Shown here: piece after piece, positions 60,991-64,000 of the stretch
Numbering within the stretch: the stretch's first letter is position 1
Layout of the letters: every line of letters starts with the position of its first letter
Assembly: GCA_020226215.1 (NCBI GenBank)
Contig: CM035233.1
Coordinates: 49,499,751 to 49,563,750, forward strand
DNA length: 64,000 nt
Direction: 5' to 3'
Source of the DNA: Sindora glabra
Lineage: Eukaryota; Streptophyta; Magnoliopsida; Fabales; Fabaceae
Program-made: the position numbers and the translations under genes
Notes under the pieces: generated by a model
Databases searched by the model: none
What the model saw: only the letters and a program-made list of their open reading frames with translations
What the model was told of the DNA's origin: nothing

Positions 60991-61000
60991 AGTAGGAAAA
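60991..61000 (+). other. Polypurine tract
   Basis: AGTAGGAAAA directly precedes the 3' LTR start TGTAATAA. Confidence 0.65.
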
Positions 61001-61495
61001 TGTAATAATTTTTATTATTTTGAGCTATCATTAATTGAATTTTCTTATTTTATTAAAAACTAGATTAATATATATAGCTCAATTTTGTAACCTAAATTAT
61101 TATTAAGTATCTAGTAGGTTTTAATTTACCTTTTAGGTATATTATTTTATTAAGAATATAATGGGCTTATTAAGATAAAGTTAATGTAGAACCTGTTATT
61201 GAGTCTATAATGGGTACACTTAATTAAGGTTTATTAATATAAGGCTAGATTCTCTCTTCACACATAATGCTATTGATAACTTACCTTATTGAAGTTGTCA
61301 TAAATTGTTGAATGTGAAAGAGGAGAAGGCTTGGATATCTTAATATGCATTTATATACTGATAATTTCTTTTAAAGGTTATTGAAAATAAATTAAGAGAT
61401 ATGTAATCCTAATTTCTCTTATAGTTTTAGTTCATCAAAATTTGTAACTTCAGATTTGATATGAAAATATTATTAAATGTTTAAAATTTCTTACA
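61001..61495 (+). repeat. 3' LTR, 495 bp
   Basis: Starts TGTAATAATTTTTATT and ends TTTCTTACA. It is one base shorter than its partner and visibly diverged, so the insertion is not recent. Confidence 0.85.
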
Positions 61496-61500
61496 TAAAT

Positions 61501-61998
61501 TATCTTGCTTTTTAGAAACTTGATATAGGTTGCAATAAACATATCCAACATGGTTTATAAGTAAATTGGTAATTGCAATTACCATTATTGTTAAATAATA
61601 TTTTATTTCTTTTTCTACTTCTTACTTGTTTAATTTATTAAATATACATGTAAATTTAATAACAAATGATACCTTTTTTTTACAATTATTTCAAGTAAAC
61701 AGTACGATTAAATTTTGAATATATCAATTTCAATTGAAAGTAACAAAATTTACATAATTTACAGTCATGCATTTTCAATTGAGAAACTGAAATAATAGTA
61801 GATAATTAAAAGTATGTGCCTTTAGTCCACTACAAAATAACATTTGCAAGGCAGTCAATCTAATACTAATATAATTTCTTCATCGAAATGAACTCTTGTC
61901 TTGATTCTTCATAATATTCATAAAAACTTGAAATGATAAATTAATCTCGAGTTAATAATAGTCTTAATTTAATAAAGGGATAATAAAATTATATATCT
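61501..61998. other. Gene-free AT-rich stretch
   Basis: No coding region or repeat recognised between the LTR element and the SINE target site. Confidence 0.5.
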
Positions 61999-62014
61999 TG
62001 ATAGCATGATTAAA

Positions 62015-62203
62015 CCAATGCTTGTTGGTTTAAGTGATTAGGAACTCGGTCCCTTTAAATAGGATTTTGAATTTGAACTCTATGAATAAAGAAAATAGGT
62101 GTTGGAAGAACTTTGCCTCCCCCCTAAAAGAGGTTCAACCTAATTTAGTTTCAAATTAATCAATATCCAATATAATTGCCAGATATTGAAGTACTCAAAA
62201 AAA
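62015..62203 (+). mobile_element. tRNA-derived SINE with 16-bp target duplication
   Basis: An exact 16-bp direct repeat TGATAGCATGATTAAA flanks the unit (61999-62014 and 62204-62219). The head carries a box-A-like TTGGTTTAAGTGATTAGG (62025-62042) and a box-B-like TTGAATTTGAACTCT about 30 bp later. The body is unrelated to tRNA, and the unit ends in a short A run. Length 189 bp. This is a textbook SINE structure. Confidence 0.88.
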
Positions 62204-62219
62204 TGATAGCATGATTAAA

Positions 62220-64000
62220 AACTTGCTAAGATAAAGGCATATCAACAAATCAATTAAATATCATATGATGAATTAAATCAATACAATTATAATATAACAT
62301 CATTTGACCTTGTGTTGAGTAAAATTGCATGTACTTCCCTTTACTTCAAAATTGTTATCAATGAATCAAATTTAATAGCCTTTTGTAGAAATGCCTACAC
62401 CATATATAGTTAAAATTAGTGCTTGTACAATGTCTTGCATTAACATGATAGGTTTAATCAATCAACAAACTGGATTAGATGCATTATTATAGAGCACATT
62501 ATTTAACAATTCAAGGCAATCTTGTGCAGCAACCTACACATCAATAGGAGTGATAATTTTTTACATGATATGATAAACTAAAAATGAACATGAAATATTT
62601 ACACAGACTTGGATTGAGTTTATATAAGTTTAAGTTGTAAATGAGTTAACCATTTAACACAAATAATAAATAAATTAGGTTTTAGTTATAAATGGATTGA
62701 TACACTAATTTGTATAATAGTTTACATTAAAATTTTAAAAATATTATTTTAAAAATAATTAATGATTAAATTATATAAATAATAAAAATATAAAATTCAT
62801 GCTTACGAATGAATAAATAATTTTTTACGAAAAATGATAAATAATTAAATTTTATAAATGAGTTTACAACATAAATTTTTTTAATCAAAATAATTAAGTA
62901 GGTTAGATGGATTGACTAATCTTGACAAATTTAATAAATGAGTTAACATGACTCGATATGATGATTATTTGAATCAAATTTATATTAATTTTTTTTCAGT
63001 TATGAATAATCTTTGACACAAACACGCAAAGCCATTGAAATAAGTTAAAGTTCATGAACTGACCCATTAGCTTATGAGCTTTAAAGGAGTTAAACCTTTA
63101 TTTTATTACTAAAAAGGTGTGAGACACAATCAGCCTAACTTGTAAAGGCCTCAGCCTATATGAGTTAGCTTGTATTTTTTTTAAATTCTATATAAGCCTA
63201 TATTCTCAATTTATATATAATTATACTCCTTTTTTTCATTTTAAGTTATGTAAGGATGCATTATGAATAATTTATAAATGATATTTTTATTTTATATATA
63301 TTTTAAGACTTATGTTTTATATACATAATTTTTTAAGGTTATATATAAATTTAAAATATATTATGACGTATTTATGAATGAATATGTGATACTATTGAAT
63401 AAGTTTAAATTTATTTATTATTTAAAAATTTAAAAATTATAAAAAAAACTTAAATTTTTTTAAAGAAATATATGGGCTAGCCTATGGCTCTTAATGACTA
63501 AATTAAGGTTTAAAGGCTTATGTGTAATGCAGATGGGCTTAACCCAACCCATTTAATAATTGACTTGTCCACTTAACAGTTCTATCAATCTATAAACATA
63601 AATTACCACTGTAATATTAGTATCTTACAAATACATATAAACACATACACATATTGAGAAAGGAAGTTTTGGTATTGAAGCCATGAATGATTAATTAGCT
63701 ATGAAGAATTGGTTAAAAGTCATAAAATGCAATTTTTAACTTCTAATATAAATATATGATGAATGATACAAATCTTAATAAATCTAGGCGATAGAAGAAC
63801 AATTATTACCTTGCTTATGTAAATACAAGTTTAAACTAAAAAAAGTCAAATACGATTCAAAACTAATGGATAATAATCCAATGACAACAAATAAGCTCTT
63901 TGAAAATGCATATTACCTTAAATTTGCAAGCCTTAGGTAACTTTTAATTGATTAAAAACCTCTTATATAAAAAAATAGCTCAGGAGCTTACTTAGCAATC
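62220..64000. other. Gene-free stretch with hAT-like fragments
   Basis: No gene. Segments near 63107-63190 and 63470-63560 carry words such as GGCCTCAGCCTATATGAG and GGGCTTAACCCAACCC that are common in plant hAT subterminal regions. No matching ends with an 8-bp duplication were found. The remainder to the right edge is featureless. Confidence 0.35.

Larger units (their letters stand above)
55201..61495 (+). mobile_element. LTR retrotransposon without recognisable pol
   Basis: LTRs 55201-55696 and 61001-61495 are alike along their length, and a perfect 5-bp duplication TAAAT flanks the element (55196-55200 and 61496-61500). A tRNA-Met-type primer site follows the left LTR and a purine run precedes the right LTR, so it points right. 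The 5.3-kb interior is extremely AT-rich with no copia or gypsy protein motif that I can find; the longest frame there (60657-60911) is not a known domain. It fits a large non-autonomous derivative (LARD-like) or a copy whose coding part was replaced. Confidence 0.88.

Overview
The window is very AT-rich nuclear DNA of a dicotyledonous plant. The evidence is two intact plant genes (a cytosolic pyruvate kinase with three coding exons and plant splice sites, and an intronless AMT1 ammonium transporter), a nuclear tRNA-Glu, and a dense load of plant transposable elements: a MULE, Ty1/copia-type LTR elements, hAT elements, MITEs and tRNA-derived SINEs. I cannot name the species.

Layout. 1-862: degraded Mutator-like transposase cut by the left edge. 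863-4800: AT-rich repeats, a ~190-bp tandem array and a cluster of GGCGCC-flanked palindromes. 5.0-14.3 kb: gene-free DNA with MITEs, one SINE, a tRNA-Glu half copy and nested terminal-inverted-repeat elements. 14988-15060: tRNA-Glu(CTC) with its Pol III terminator. 19918-28238: a decayed copia element on the minus strand with both LTRs, interrupted by two hAT-type insertions. 28.3-38.2 kb: MITEs, a SINE and a hAT element. 39013-41321: pyruvate kinase (+). 43879-45276: AMT1 (-), convergent with the kinase gene. 46227-50930: a pseudogene of the plant DUF3475/DUF668 family, split by a 3.2-kb non-autonomous LTR element (47551-50757). 51324-54175: a composite hAT-type element. 54552-54801: an orphan exon-like piece. 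55201-61495: a 6.3-kb LTR element with a perfect 5-bp target duplication and no recognisable pol. 62015-62203: a SINE with a 16-bp target duplication.

The kinase (final ATP-forming step of glycolysis) and the transporter (ammonium uptake) are ordinary housekeeping or nutrition genes; their adjacency shows no functional link. The rest is best read as a record of nested insertions. I found no CRISPR array, operon, gene cluster or convincing new molecular system. The most informative observations are the retrotransposon-split DUF668 pseudogene, the hAT insertion inside the copia RNase H region whose removal restores the reading frame, the large LTR element without pol, and the short-N-terminus AMT1 with Ser at the phospho-switch position. 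All element boundaries were read by eye.
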